A DNA stretch of 64,000 bases from positions 659,211,501 to 659,275,500 of the forward strand of contig CM057456.1 in NCBI GenBank assembly GCA_016271365.2. Reading direction: 5' to 3'. The notes beneath the pieces were generated by a model. The model ran no database searches, was not told the origin of the DNA, and was given only the letters and a program-made list of their open reading frames with translations. Origin of the DNA: Neoceratodus forsteri (lineage: Eukaryota; Chordata; Ceratodontiformes; Ceratodontidae). The position numbers and the translations under genes were made by a program. Of the stretch, positions 43,816 to 54,614 are shown piece by piece; positions within the stretch are counted from its first letter, which is position 1; the number at the start of each line of letters is the position of its first letter.

Positions 43816-44014
43816 TATAGTGTATAGTGGAGTGTTGTCCATCTAGAATTCCCTTTCAAAATGCTGTTGTACCACATTTCCAAAGGTCATGGAATGTGAT
43901 TATACCCTACTCTGGTTGAACAGCACTCTGTAATCTCTGTAGACTGTATGAGTCAGTTTCATTTTGAAAGCAAAAGTAGTCATGCACACATTTCATACTG
44001 CACTACACACTATA
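43816..44014. mobile_element. MITE copy 2
   Basis: TATAGTGTATAGTGGAGTG at the left and CACTACACACTATA at the right are inverted repeats. The internal sequence matches MITE copy 1 at 28577-28784. Confidence 0.65.
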
Positions 44015-44298
44015 CAAAATACTGTACAAGCAACTCTATGCACACCCAGTAGTCTCTATATCATAGAATTATTAATGAATATACTCTTCTTATATCTGCA
44101 TACTTCATACTAATTTCAAATGATGTAACACTATATTACTCTTTCTTGCAAAGAACTATATTTGACTTACATGTATGCAAGTTATAGTGTTATTCAAATA
44201 AATCTGAGTTATTCAAAATTGTACAGTGGTGTGTGAAAATATGTCACATGGACGTGGGTAAATCCTGCTTTACCCACAGCTGAGGAATTTAATTTATA

Positions 44299-45244
44299 AC
44301 GGTGTCAGTCGGCGGGCAGTGGGGAAGCAGGCGGATGGGGTGCTGCCACCCCCCGCTGACCTGGGGGGTAATGGGGTGGTGGGGATCAGTGGGCAGGTGG
44401 GGAGGGGGTCCACTGGACCATCAGGGATATGGGTTATCTCAATCTTCAACTTAAGCCTGCGATCGGGCAGAAGGTGATCCACGGGACCACCAGGGATATT
44501 GGATTTCTGTTTATACACCGAAGCCCGTGATCGGGCAGAAAGCAGTCCACAGGACCACCAGGGATATAGGATTTGCCGATTATTTAATATGTAATCCTGC
44601 GATAGGGCAGAATGCGGTCCACTGGACCACCAGGAATAGAGGTTTATTTCTCATTACTTTAGCCCACAATTGGGCAGACTGCGGTCCACTGGACCACCAG
44701 GGATATAGGATAAATAAGTTTATTTACTTAGCCCACAATCGGACCGGCAGCGGTCCACTGGACCACCAGGGATATAGGATAAATAAGCATTCCACTGGAC
44801 CACCAGGGATGTAGGACGTTTTCTTCATTTTACTAATGCCCGCGATCGGGCATGGGGGAGGCACCACCATGGAGATGCAGCCGGAGCTCAGGTGGCCACC
44901 CACAGGTGGCAGCTGCCGTGTTGCACCCTGCAATGCGGCAGCTCACCTGTGAGTGGCCGGCCATTGCTCCTTTTTTTTGGCTTAACTTTGTGCTGCCACA
45001 GGTAGGGGTTGTGCATGCATGGCTCTGCATATATCGGGCTGAATATCGGGCTGTGCAGAGTATGCATGGGCACCCCCCCCACCTGCGCCTGCATACATTA
45101 CTAATGCGCTCCAGCGCATCGGGATTTGTGCCGCGCACTTTCCCCTTTTGAATATCGCACCGGGGCGCATCAGTGGGTTGCGCATGGCGCAACACTGTTA
45201 TGCCATGCGCAACCCTTTTGAATATCTGGGCCACGGTGTCAGTC
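44299..45244. mobile_element. 922-bp insertion with a 12-bp target duplication
   Basis: ACGGTGTCAGTC occurs at 44299-44310 and 45233-45244. The DNA between (44311-45232) is GC-rich, holds a tandem repeat and no protein frame of note. Read on the minus strand it starts GGCCCAGATATTCAAAAGGG, and a similar GATATTCAAAAGGGG recurs inside. A duplication of this length points to retroposition; the class is unknown. Confidence 0.6.
44400..44835. repeat. seven tandem units of 67-72 bp built on GGTCCACTGGACC
   Basis: GGACCA(C/T)CAGGGAT recurs at 44415, 44484, 44552, 44624, 44691, 44760 and 44797 (the last spacing is only 37 bp). Several units contain the palindrome GGTCCACTGGACC, preceded by CGATCGGGCAG-like bases. 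Confidence 0.85.
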
Positions 45245-46975
45245 ACTTCATGACTTCTTTGACCTGTGTGCTTAACTTGTGAGAAGCAAATGTTTCCGTG
45301 CTTTCTTGTCTGCAAAGTCTTGTATTATATTTTTAAAGTCAATTTTGCGTGCAAGTTCACACTCGGTTGACAGCATGGCCAAGCTGCTTAAACGGTCCTG
45401 AGACATAGTTGATTGTAAATAATTTTTTGATGACAGAAAGTTTACTGAAAGCTCTTTCTCCTTCTGCAACAGTCACAGGCAGGGTGCAAAATATCCTAAT
45501 TGCAACACAAATTGCTCTGAATATTGTTTCTAGTTTCATTCTGTAGATGGCATTCAGTAGTGCCAAAGGTTTTAAATGTTTCTGAAAAGTGGCACTGTAT
45601 ATTTTTCTGAGGTGTCAAACTTCAACAGCAAAAGCACTTGTCAGGTCTTGAGAATATCTGTTGGTTAACTTCTCACAAGATGTACTGTAATGATCTCTTG
45701 ATCATTCATCCTTCTCAACTGTAAAACTGGAGCAAAGTAATTGCAGATTTGTATAAGAGACTCAAATCTGCAATTTAATTAGCTGATGATGTTGTCCATT
45801 GCAACATAGAAGACTGTGTTACGGAATCTATCATCTGCACTTTGACTGGTTTCTTCATCTGGAGTTTCATCGTGAAATCTCTTGCGTTTTCTTTGCCAGT
45901 TTGTTTCAAAGTCAAACTCGGGTACTACATCCACTGACTGTGCCACTAGTCTTGCCTCTGAAATAATGGCATTCCATTCATTCCTGAAGAACTGCATTTC
46001 CTCTTTCAATTCAGCTATGTTAGCAACTTCTATGTCTAGTGAAATAGCTGTAGACTGAAGAACCAAGTTTCTCTCTTCAAAACTTTGGAGAATTTTTTTC
46101 CAAAATGTGGCAAGCACAATTGCATTGTATGACTTGAAGTATGTTAGCAGACCCTTTGCTTCTGCCAGTGCTTCATTAGAGAGCTTTTTGGACTGTATGA
46201 TATAATCTAGAGCTTCCATAATGTTGGGAAGGTGTTTTGCAATGGGGCTAATTGCCTTGATTCGAGCACTCCACTTGGTTTCAGACATGCTGTGTAGCGA
46301 GCAACCTGTTTTTTCTTTTAAAATAGCCCATCTCTCAGGGCTTTCACTGAACAAAATATACAGCCGATTTACGCATCCAAAAAATGTTGCAATCTCAGGG
46401 CATGATTCTGCTGCATGCATCCCCACAAGGTTCAGAGAATGACAGGCACTTGGAGAATAAGGCCCTGTCCACACTATGCCTCTGTAACATTACAGAGGGC
46501 TCAAACCATTACTGTAACGGTTTGCATTTACATCTGTAACGTTACAGAAGGCGTTTTCAAAACCGTTGTAGAAACCTGTTTGTATGTGGTTTCTACAATG
46601 GTTATGGTAACGTTTACAGGTCTGTAACGTTACAACCTGCAGTGTGGACGTGTGACTGTGTGCCCTCCAGTCCACTAGTATACCACAATGCATTGAGGCA
46701 GTGCACTGTTGCAGTCTGGGAGGTAAACAAGTGCAAGAACCAGGAAGTTACAGCGCTGATCGCGAGTGTAGTGAACCTCATCTGTCAGGCGTGGGGATGC
46801 CAATTAATGCCATCAGCTGGTGTAGCAGCCCAAAAACCAGCAGTGGTAAGCTTTGAAGCCTGTGTTTGAGCAGAGTGGTTAGTCTGAGCATGGCCAGTAA
46901 AGCCACCAGTGAGTCATCAGTGTCCCAAAAACTGCACAGGCAGTAGGCAGCATTGTAGGTAGTGGAGGTGTAAGC

Positions 46976-49209
46976 ATGTCTGACCATGGTGCCACATGGC
47001 CTGATGAGGCCATGAAATTACTTGTTGACTACTGGACACAGGAATGGGTACAGTCAGAATTGGCTAGTGCACGTCGCAACACCAAGGTGTGTGAGAAAGT
47101 ATCAGAATACCTATTTGAACATGGCATTGAAAGGAGTGCCAAACAAAGCAGAGACAAAATAAAACAACTCAAAGTGCGCTATCACAAGACTCATGACAGC
47201 AACAGGTGCTCTGGTGGTGGTCATGTGGTGTGTCCCTTCTACGACGAATTGGACAAAATACTGGGAACAAGGCCAGCAACCGAACCCCACTTTGTCCTGG
47301 AGAGTTCTGCTGTGGAATCCGATGATGATGGTGATGGTGCGGGGACGGAGGAGTCTTGCCAGGCCATCGCAATTGATGCTGACATAGAGGCAGGTGGAGA
47401 GTCAAGTATGTGCAATATCAGTCACTCTGGGGGGTGCTGGGGGGGTGAGAAGTGGGTAGCACATACCGGGTGGCATGATGCGGCTGAGAGGCATCTGGAG
47501 TGCAGTATGGAACCACATGCCAATGACTGCATTAATGTAGTTGGGGAGGTAGGGGGTATACTAACATGTCCAGTGTTCTGCAGTGCAGTTGTATACTGCA
47601 GTCCAGAACACTCCTCAGACGTGTGCACAAATAAACCTTGGTGCAGAGTGTGGGGTTGCTAGCCCCAACCAATAATGAAATAAAATCCAAACAAACTCTG
47701 CACTCTTGTGCCAATAAAGTTGCAAACAGACACCAACTTTCTTTTTCTTTCCACAATACTGTAAATTTTATTACATGATGTCTGAATTCACAAATAAAAC
47801 ATTCTGCTCTATGAATTCCAATTTACAGCCATTGTAAGTGCATCCAACAAACACTGAATCCAGGCGCTTCGACCACATGTGTTTTCTTCCTCAGGGGATG
47901 ATTAGTGCTATGAAGTATTTCCTTTAATAGTTATAGTTGTCTACTGCGGATTGCATGGGAACTGGTTATCACAACAATATATGGCTGGGTGTGGTTGGGG
48001 TTCTTGGTGGGGTTGGGAGGGTGCTTGGTGGGGTTTGCTGGGGGCCTGGCAGTTGTGTTGTACACTGTGTACGAACAAGCTGCTTTGATGGAGGTGGGTG
48101 GTTGCAGTGCTGCCAGTCAGCAGATGTTACCAAGAAGTACTATGCCACTTGCCTGTTGCAGCCTGAGAGTAACCATGTGTGGCATGCTCATACACAGCGT
48201 TTGTTGTTCTGCAGATGATGAGAATGATGACCAGACGTCCATGGATAATGACCTGCTGGAGGCATCATCAGTGTCATCCGCTACATCATGTGCTGTGAAT
48301 GATGAACGCCCTGAAACATCAAGCGATACATCTGGTGGTGGCAGGGGAGGAGCTGCCAAGCACTCATTTGAACGTCAACCACTTTTCAACCTGAGAAAGA
48401 AGAAGAAAGAATCAAGACTGGCCAACCTGATTGGAACAGTGCTTGAGCCCACACAGCAGATGCTGCAGCAGCAGCATCGAGAGCTGCTTGAATTGGAACA
48501 GGAGAGGGCTAGGGAGGAGAGCGAGATGGAGGAGAGATTAAGGAAGCAAGAGGCAGAGCAAAATGCACAATTCTTTAGCAACATGTTAAAACTCTTAACT
48601 ATGCAGTTCCAGCAGGCAGCCACAAATGTCATGGTCCAGCCACAGGGTAGTATGCCACCTGCAGACCCTGGTAATGCAGCAAGTATGTATGCAGGCATCA
48701 CCCGTACTGCAACAAGTTCCACCCAGGTCGGCAGTACTCAAGGCACTATGTCTACCGCTTGTACCCCTGTCATGCCCCACAGTGCTTATCTCACAGTCAC
48801 TCATGGCAACATCCAGCATGCCAATGATGTCCCATGTGGCTCTCTGTCCTCCCATAGCCTGTACCAGACACCCATGCTTGGCAACCCTAGGATAGGAATG
48901 AGGGTGACTGGTGGTGGTACAAGAGTGCCACCTACTGTCTCATGTCAGGCACATTTGGATTCAAACCCAAAGCAAGACAGCATCCCCTCAAGTGCCTCAT
49001 CCACTTTGCCCTCTGCCACCAATACTCATACACATAGTGCCAGGAATGCTGCCCCGCGTTGGCTCCTGAACCCACATTGGCTGTTCCAAGCTTCACACAG
49101 GATCTGTACAGTGAAGATTTTCAGTGGACAACACTGTGAGCTATCAAGGGCTGTTCTCCCCATGTTACTTTTTGAATGTCACTTGTTCTGTGGTGGCTTT
49201 ATTTGTTAG
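46976..49209 (+). CDS. Harbinger Myb/SANT-like DNA-binding protein, two exons
   Basis: In Harbinger elements a Myb-like partner helps the transposase enter the nucleus and find the transposon ends. ATG 46976 opens SDHGATWPDEAMKLLVDYW with a trihelix/MADF-like fold (W..E....L...W, QSRDKIKQLKVRYHK) and an acidic tail. Exon 1 is inferred to end at 47405 (TCAA/GTATGT) and exon 2 to start at 48215 (TTCTGCAG), giving an in-phase ESNDENDDQTS join. Exon 2 has a basic stretch (LRKKKKESRLANLIG) and a Q/E-rich coiled coil (QQQHRELLELEQERAREESE). No stop lies in the spliced frame, so this gene may be intact. The C-terminal tail after about 48,640 is low in known motifs and could contain another intron. 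Confidence 0.75.
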
Positions 49210-50400
49210 AATGATACCTGTTGTTATCACCCCCCAATACTGTTACTCGGGGAACCCAGTACAGATGGTAAGCTACACTGTATGAGAAGTGGTTCATTGT
49301 GAATCAGTGGGTCTCAAAGCACACTACTGGTAGTTGCTTAACAACTGCAAAAATGTTTGTAAAAAAGCACAGCAGCGTATAAGCTCAGGGATGACTTTAT
49401 TGTACAGTTGCAACCATGGACAGCACTGAATGTAAAGTGCTGGCATCATATACTACTATTAACAAATGACACACTGTACTGGCAACATTGTGTAGTTGCA
49501 TCATTGTCTGTTGCACAGCTGTGTATTTCTGCCTTGTTTATTGTTGTTGCACATTATGTACTGTTGGTGACATAGCGATCTTGTGACGGTATGATCCAGT
49601 ACTATCTTCTGTATACCTGGTGGTGGAAAGAAACACATATCAGAAATGTATGACATAATATGCAATGCTGTATGAGTCCCTAAAAGGGTCACAGTTTTCT
49701 TTAGCTGTGAAATACATGTAACTGCAAATGAGTGACAATATCACTCACTATACTGATATTTTGTTTATGTTTAATTATGTCTGTGCACGTAACAGGCGTA
49801 GTACTAAGGCACTTTTCATCGTGCTCTGTCACATATGTTGTTGGTCTGTTGTGCTAATGTTTGCTCATTACTGTGCCAATGTTTGGACATCTGCATCATA
49901 CGTTTTGTGTGCAGTGTAGTACTTCATACATGGAGTACACTGTGTATGCCAGGGAACCTCGACAGATTACATGTCGTGTCAATGATGTGTACCAATAGGG
50001 CCTAAAGCTACATTTCTGTCTGGCTCATGATGCAATGATGGACATGGTTTGTTGTACCACCAGACATCTAATGACATACTTGTCATCCATACAGCAGTAA
50101 ACACAGCACTACTGAACTGAACTGACTTGCGTATCATTCCTTATGCATGTTGGAACGGTGAGTACATGGGTCAGTGGTGGGATGGGATGCTGTGACATGA
50201 TCAGTGGTATTTTGGACAGGTATCTGTGGGTGTGTGGAAAAGTGGATGGCTACATAGTTGTTATACAGTCGGCAATGCAAGTAACAATCACCTACCTGTG
50301 TGTCACAGGTTTGTGCTGGTTTTGCACTGCTGCCTGTGGACACCATTCCTTACCACTTGGTGCAATGTGCACGTATTTTAAGGAACAAAACTTACCAAAC

Positions 50401-51680
50401 CTATGCGTCCATGAGGTAGTCAGCTAGGGTATCCCTGATTAGTGATGCATATCGACTCTGGGCCGTGATAGTCATTTTCTCAGTAGGTACACTGTCATGC
50501 TCCATAGGTTGTGGGTATATGTCTATTGTACTGTCCAGTTCCCAGCTGTCCATGAATACCTCTGCCCTTGTCTCGCACAGATTGTGCAGCACACAGCATG
50601 CCCCTGTGATGTAGGTAGCATTGTTGATGCTGAATTCACTTCTCTTCAACAGGCACTGCCACCTGCCTTTGAGGCGCCCAAAAGCACATTTGACCACCAT
50701 GCGTGCCCTGCTGAGTCTGTAATTGAAGTTGCGCTTCTTGTGGTCACCATAGTCATTGTACGGCCTCGTGAGCCAGGGCAGTAGGGAATAGGCCGGGTCA
50801 CCCAAAACAACAACAGGTACAGTAATTCCAGCTATGTGTCTTGGTGGTTCCATGAACAGTGTACCATTCTGCCCAAGGGTGAACAGCTTGCTGTTTCGGG
50901 ACACCCTTGCATCATGGACCTTGCCTGGCCATCCCACATTAATGTCCATGAAACAATACCTGTGGTCGACAAGAGCCTGCATCATGATGGAGTAGTATGA
51001 TTTCCTATTGAAGTATTCTGTGGCATTTCCTGGGGGACAAATGATTGGGAAATGGGTGCCATCCCCTGCACCGCCACAGCTTGGGAATCCCCAGTCCTTC
51101 TCGAATCCAAGCACTATGTCATGCACATTCTGCACCCGTGCAACCTTTGGCAGCAGTACTTGCACTATGGCACGGCACACTTCTATAACTATTTCCTCCA
51201 CGGTGGACCGACCAACACCAAACAAATGGGACATGTTCTATACTCTACATTTGTTGACAGCCGTCACAGCGCTATTGCAACTCTTTTGTCCACTGGTATT
51301 GCTGGACGTAGGTGTGTATCCCTCCGGGAGATGTACGGAGCCAACTCACCACAGAGGCAGTTTAAGGTCTGCCTGCACATCCGAAAGTTTGATAGCCACT
51401 GCTTATCTGTCCAGGATTGTACAATGTTGTCCCACCACACAGTGATTTTTCTGTGAGCCCACACAGCCCTGGGTACTGTGCCACTTTCAAGGATACACAT
51501 CAATATGTCATGTAATACAGACACTGTGTCAAGCACACCTTGGCAAATGCTGGCAAGCCTGCATGAGGCACGACGTTGTGCAGCCCTCCTCTGTCTCCTA
51601 CACCTGGCAGTCTGCAGGTTCTGTGCATAATAATGCATTATACCGGCCAACGAACACACTGCTTTGGAAAACGCTGCCAT
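50401..51680 (-). pseudogene. Harbinger (HARBI1-like) DDE transposase, lightly broken
   Basis: N-terminal part 51680-51264 (ARCRRQRRAAQRRASCRL, VWAHRKITVWWDNIV, FRMCRQTLNCLCGELAPYI), then core 51234-50401 with VGRSTVEEIV, CGGAGDGTHFPI (D58), VGWPGKVHDARV, VVLGDPAYSLLPWL (D146), NYRLSRARMVVKCAFGRLKG and RWQCLLKR. The halves are separated by a TGA (W position in ALWRL) and a 1-nt shift near 51230. The third catalytic acid, E in the usual (V)(V/I)E.AFGRLK, is K here (codon AAA at 50689-50691). With only three lesions this copy died recently, or it could be moved by a related source. Confidence 0.85.
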
Positions 51681-53370
51681 GTTTCACACACCCTACTGTG
51701 TTCTGTGTGCATGGCAACCCTTGGCATTCTGGGACTTTGATATTCAGCACCTACTGCATCTTGGGATAGCCACTGCTTCCAAGGGGTTACACCAGTCCCA
51801 GTATTTATTCATAGTGTGGACAGGCTGTAATGTTATCGTAACGGTTTCAACACTGTTCATTTTGTAGTGTGGATGCACTGTAACGTTACAGGGCTGTAAC
51901 GGTTTCAAACTGTTACAGCTTTTAGTGGTGTAGTGTGGACAGGGCCTAAGTGGCAAGTGGGTTCTTTTGGTGAATACGAGCTTGCACCCCCTTGAATTTT
52001 TCAGACATGTTTGTTCCATTGTCAAAACCTTGTCCGCGACAATCAGCGATGTCGACTTCATGTTTTTGCAATCTGATTAGCAGCATTTCTACAATTTCCT
52101 CACCACTTTTTTTTGAGAAGTTAAAGAACTCAAGAAACCTTTCATGAATTGTCCATTCTTCGGTATCTTGATCCTTATGTACATATCTAAGGACAACCAC
52201 ATTCTGTTCTGTATGAGAGATGTCTGGAGTAGCGTCACAAATAACAGAAAAATAGATGGTTTCACTTCTCTCTGTTAGAATTCTGTTCAAAACCTGCTGA
52301 CCACATAACTCTATGAACTCGTTCTGACTTTCCCACGATAGGTAATGAGCCATCATTCTTTCACCCCTGTCATGCTTTTGCCTCACCTTCTCTAAATGAT
52401 CACACAGAATGGGATCATAGTGTGAGATCAGTTCCAGCACACCTAAGAAGTTACCATTGTGTGCATCACCAATTTTGGCAGTACCACCTCGAAATGCCAC
52501 ATTTCTTGATGCTAGAAACAAGGTTGCATCCAAAAGTCTCTCTAATAATGCGTTATGCTTTTCTGCTTCTGACTGTATTTGTTTCTGCAGTTGGCTATCA
52601 ATCCCTTTACCTTGTAATGAATGTTGAAGGTTTCTCCATTGCCAGTAACAATGCTGGTGTGCACTGCTCATTTCATGTTCTGGAAGCTTATCATATAGCT
52701 TATGTCACTTGCCATTTGGGTTAAGACCTTCTTTTTTGCACAGTGCACTGATTGATTTTTTTCATCAGGACACTGGAAAACAAAAAGCATGGGACACAAA
52801 ATAATGCTCCTTTAGTTTTGCTCCACATTAACCAGTCCCTCGGTGTCCTCTCACGGTCATTTGAGGATTTAGAGTGCAAAAGATATTCAGGGAATGATCG
52901 ACCATCAGGATCAGCTGGTATTGATGTCTTGAATTTCTTCACATCAAATTGGACTGTTAAACCTTTGACAATATTTTGTCTCTCAATGTCAGATACATTT
53001 TCTGGCAACAGCCCAGAGTCATTTGAGACATAGCACAAGTCACTGTCATCATTCTGGAGCTGTTTTGAGGCACATGTGTCTTCATGTTCCTGTGATTGAC
53101 CTTGAGATGCCGCAATGGATACAGCTGTATTTTCTACCTCCATATTGTTCGACATAGTCTGACATTCAGCATCTTCATGTGAGGGGATATCTTGTTGGGC
53201 TTCATTTTCATGCACATTACCTAAAAGGTACTTCAGAATTGGTATACTTTTTTTCAGGTCTGATTCTGCTTTTTCTCTTTACTTTTTTTCTTTCCGCTTC
53301 TGGTAACCAGATTTATGGTGATACATTTTTGAACAGATAGACAAGTTAAGACACCCAATTGAAAAAAATA

Positions 53371-53833
53371 GATCACAACAGGCTTTCAACACTAGGCAGT
53401 CTTCCTCTCACGTGCTGTGGAGAACACGTTGGGGCACAACTTGAAGAACAGATCACAACAGGATTTCAGAGGCTGGCTCTCGTTCTGTCATGTACTGTGA
53501 ATAACACGTTGGGACACATCTTGAAAAGGAGATCACAACAGGCTTTCAAGACTAGGCAGTCTTCCTCTCATGTGCTGTGGAGAACACATTGGGCACAACT
53601 TGAAGAAGAGATCACAACAGGCTTTCAACACTAGGCAGTCTTCCTCTCGTGCTGTGGAGAACACATTGGGCACAACTTGAAGAAGAGATCACAACAGGCT
53701 TTCAACACTAGGCAGTCTTCCTCTCGTGCTGTGGAGAACACGTTGGGGCACAACTTAAAGAAGAGATCACAACAGGCTTTCAGAGGCTGGTTCTCGTTCT
53801 GTCATGTACTGTGAAGAACACGTTGGGACACAT
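53371..53833. repeat. 77-80-bp minisatellite, six units
   Basis: Units starting GATCACAACAGG begin at 53371, 53451, 53531, 53610, 53687 and 53765. Two types alternate: one with CTAGGCAGTCTTCCTCTC, one with GAGGCTGG(C/T)TCTCGTTCTG (units 2 and 6). The provirus abuts the last unit. Confidence 0.95.
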
Positions 53834-54546
53834 TGTCGAGGGGTCTAAACCTCACCTTCAGATTCTTGATGATATTGGAAATGCAAGTAATCACAAACAA
53901 GTTGCATTTAAGTAATAAATGAGTTTATTACTACAAAAGGGATAAATCACAGTTGCCCTAAGCAGTTCTTACCAATATGAACCGGGAGCCAGTGCTAAGC
54001 GTTCCCTACACCTCGAGGTTTCTCTGTAGTCTCTTGGGATCTCTCAGGTCTCCGAGACGTAAAGCCTGTGCATTACATTTTATATCTATGATAATTACTA
54101 TGGTTATTAAAAGATAGAAACATTTCTAGTTACAGAGATGAGCCCTATTGGCTAAATTAGAGGTGGCTCCACGGTCCAAGATAACATTATACAGTTCTGT
54201 AAAGTCATCAGTTTTAGAACAAAGAAGTTCTTATGCAGAGTCTTACATAACCAAATGTAGTGGGTGCACATCACCAAAGGATGGCAATGTTGCTTACATA
54301 TTATAATTACTTCAAGGACAGGTGTTGGCATCGATGACAAGTAGAAATAGACAGAAAATACATGGTATAATATGTGTGCATTAGCAAGCAAAGTGGATTA
54401 CAACAATATGCATTCATATCCTGACATCTTCTCATATACGGTAGATGCCCTTAGCCCTACGTATTAGTGTAACCTATACATAAGCATTAGCTGTCCACGG
54501 TGTACCTCTGAGGGTATCAATTAGGGTGCAGGGACCTCGAGTAACA
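53834..54546 (-). repeat. 3' LTR of the provirus
   Basis: The outer end is TGTCGAGGGG on the plus strand (…CTCGACA in viral sense). The inner end is put at 54546 because the viral sense then starts TGTTAC right after a purine tract. About 610 bp can be compared with the other LTR; by eye they differ at roughly 4-5 percent of sites plus several 1-2-base indels. The viral-sense AATAAA is at 53939-53934. Confidence 0.75.
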
Positions 54547-54550
54547 ATTA

Positions 54551-54560
54551 CCCCTCTTGT
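54551..54560 (-). promoter_or_regulatory. polypurine tract
   Basis: ACAAGAGGGG in viral sense lies a few bases before the 3' LTR. It is short but correctly placed. Confidence 0.6.
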
Positions 54561-54614
54561 TGCCTCCAAGGGCAACACAGGCAAATGTAGGGAAAGGACA
54601 GGAGCAGTTGTCAT

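Larger units (their letters stand above)
46461..51946. mobile_element. PIF/Harbinger DNA transposon, 5.49 kb
   Basis: Terminal inverted repeats GGCCCTGTCCACACTA (46461-46476) and TAGTGTGGACAGGGCC (51931-51946) are perfect over 16 bp. TAA flanks both ends (46458-46460, 51947-51949), the 3-bp duplication usual for the superfamily. Inside are a Myb/MADF-like gene (plus) and a transposase gene (minus) converging on each other, the standard two-gene set. It sits in the hAT transposase frame. Confidence 0.95.
45272..53326 (-). pseudogene. hAT transposase gene (ZMYM1/DUF4371-like), split by a Harbinger element
   Basis: A hAT transposase cuts and pastes its DNA with an RNase H-like core and dimerises through its C-terminus. 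The start is put at ATG 53326 (MYHHKSGYQKRKEKK, then a TAA at 53279-53281). Next come the TTF-type zinc-finger part (RDWLMWSKTKGALFCVPCFL, 53215-52721), the DUF4371 part (52671-51946; SVICDATPDISHTEQ and GFDNGTNM, which supply catalytic acids), and after the insertion ACHSLNLVGMHAAES...TKWSARIKAI (46474-45779) and the hAT dimerisation block (LPVTVAEGERAFSKL, 45566 on, then ECELARKIDF in another frame). Apart from the insertion, stops and frameshifts near 52740, 52700 and 45430 inactivate it. No TIRs were identified. Confidence 0.8.

Noticed and set aside
44852..45315. 160-codon ORF (minus) near the hAT end
   Set aside because: It crosses the boundary of the 922-bp insertion and the hAT 3' end, so it joins unrelated sequences.
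53359..53634. 91-codon ORF over the 80-bp repeats
   Set aside because: It follows the minisatellite and changes frame with its 77-79-bp units.
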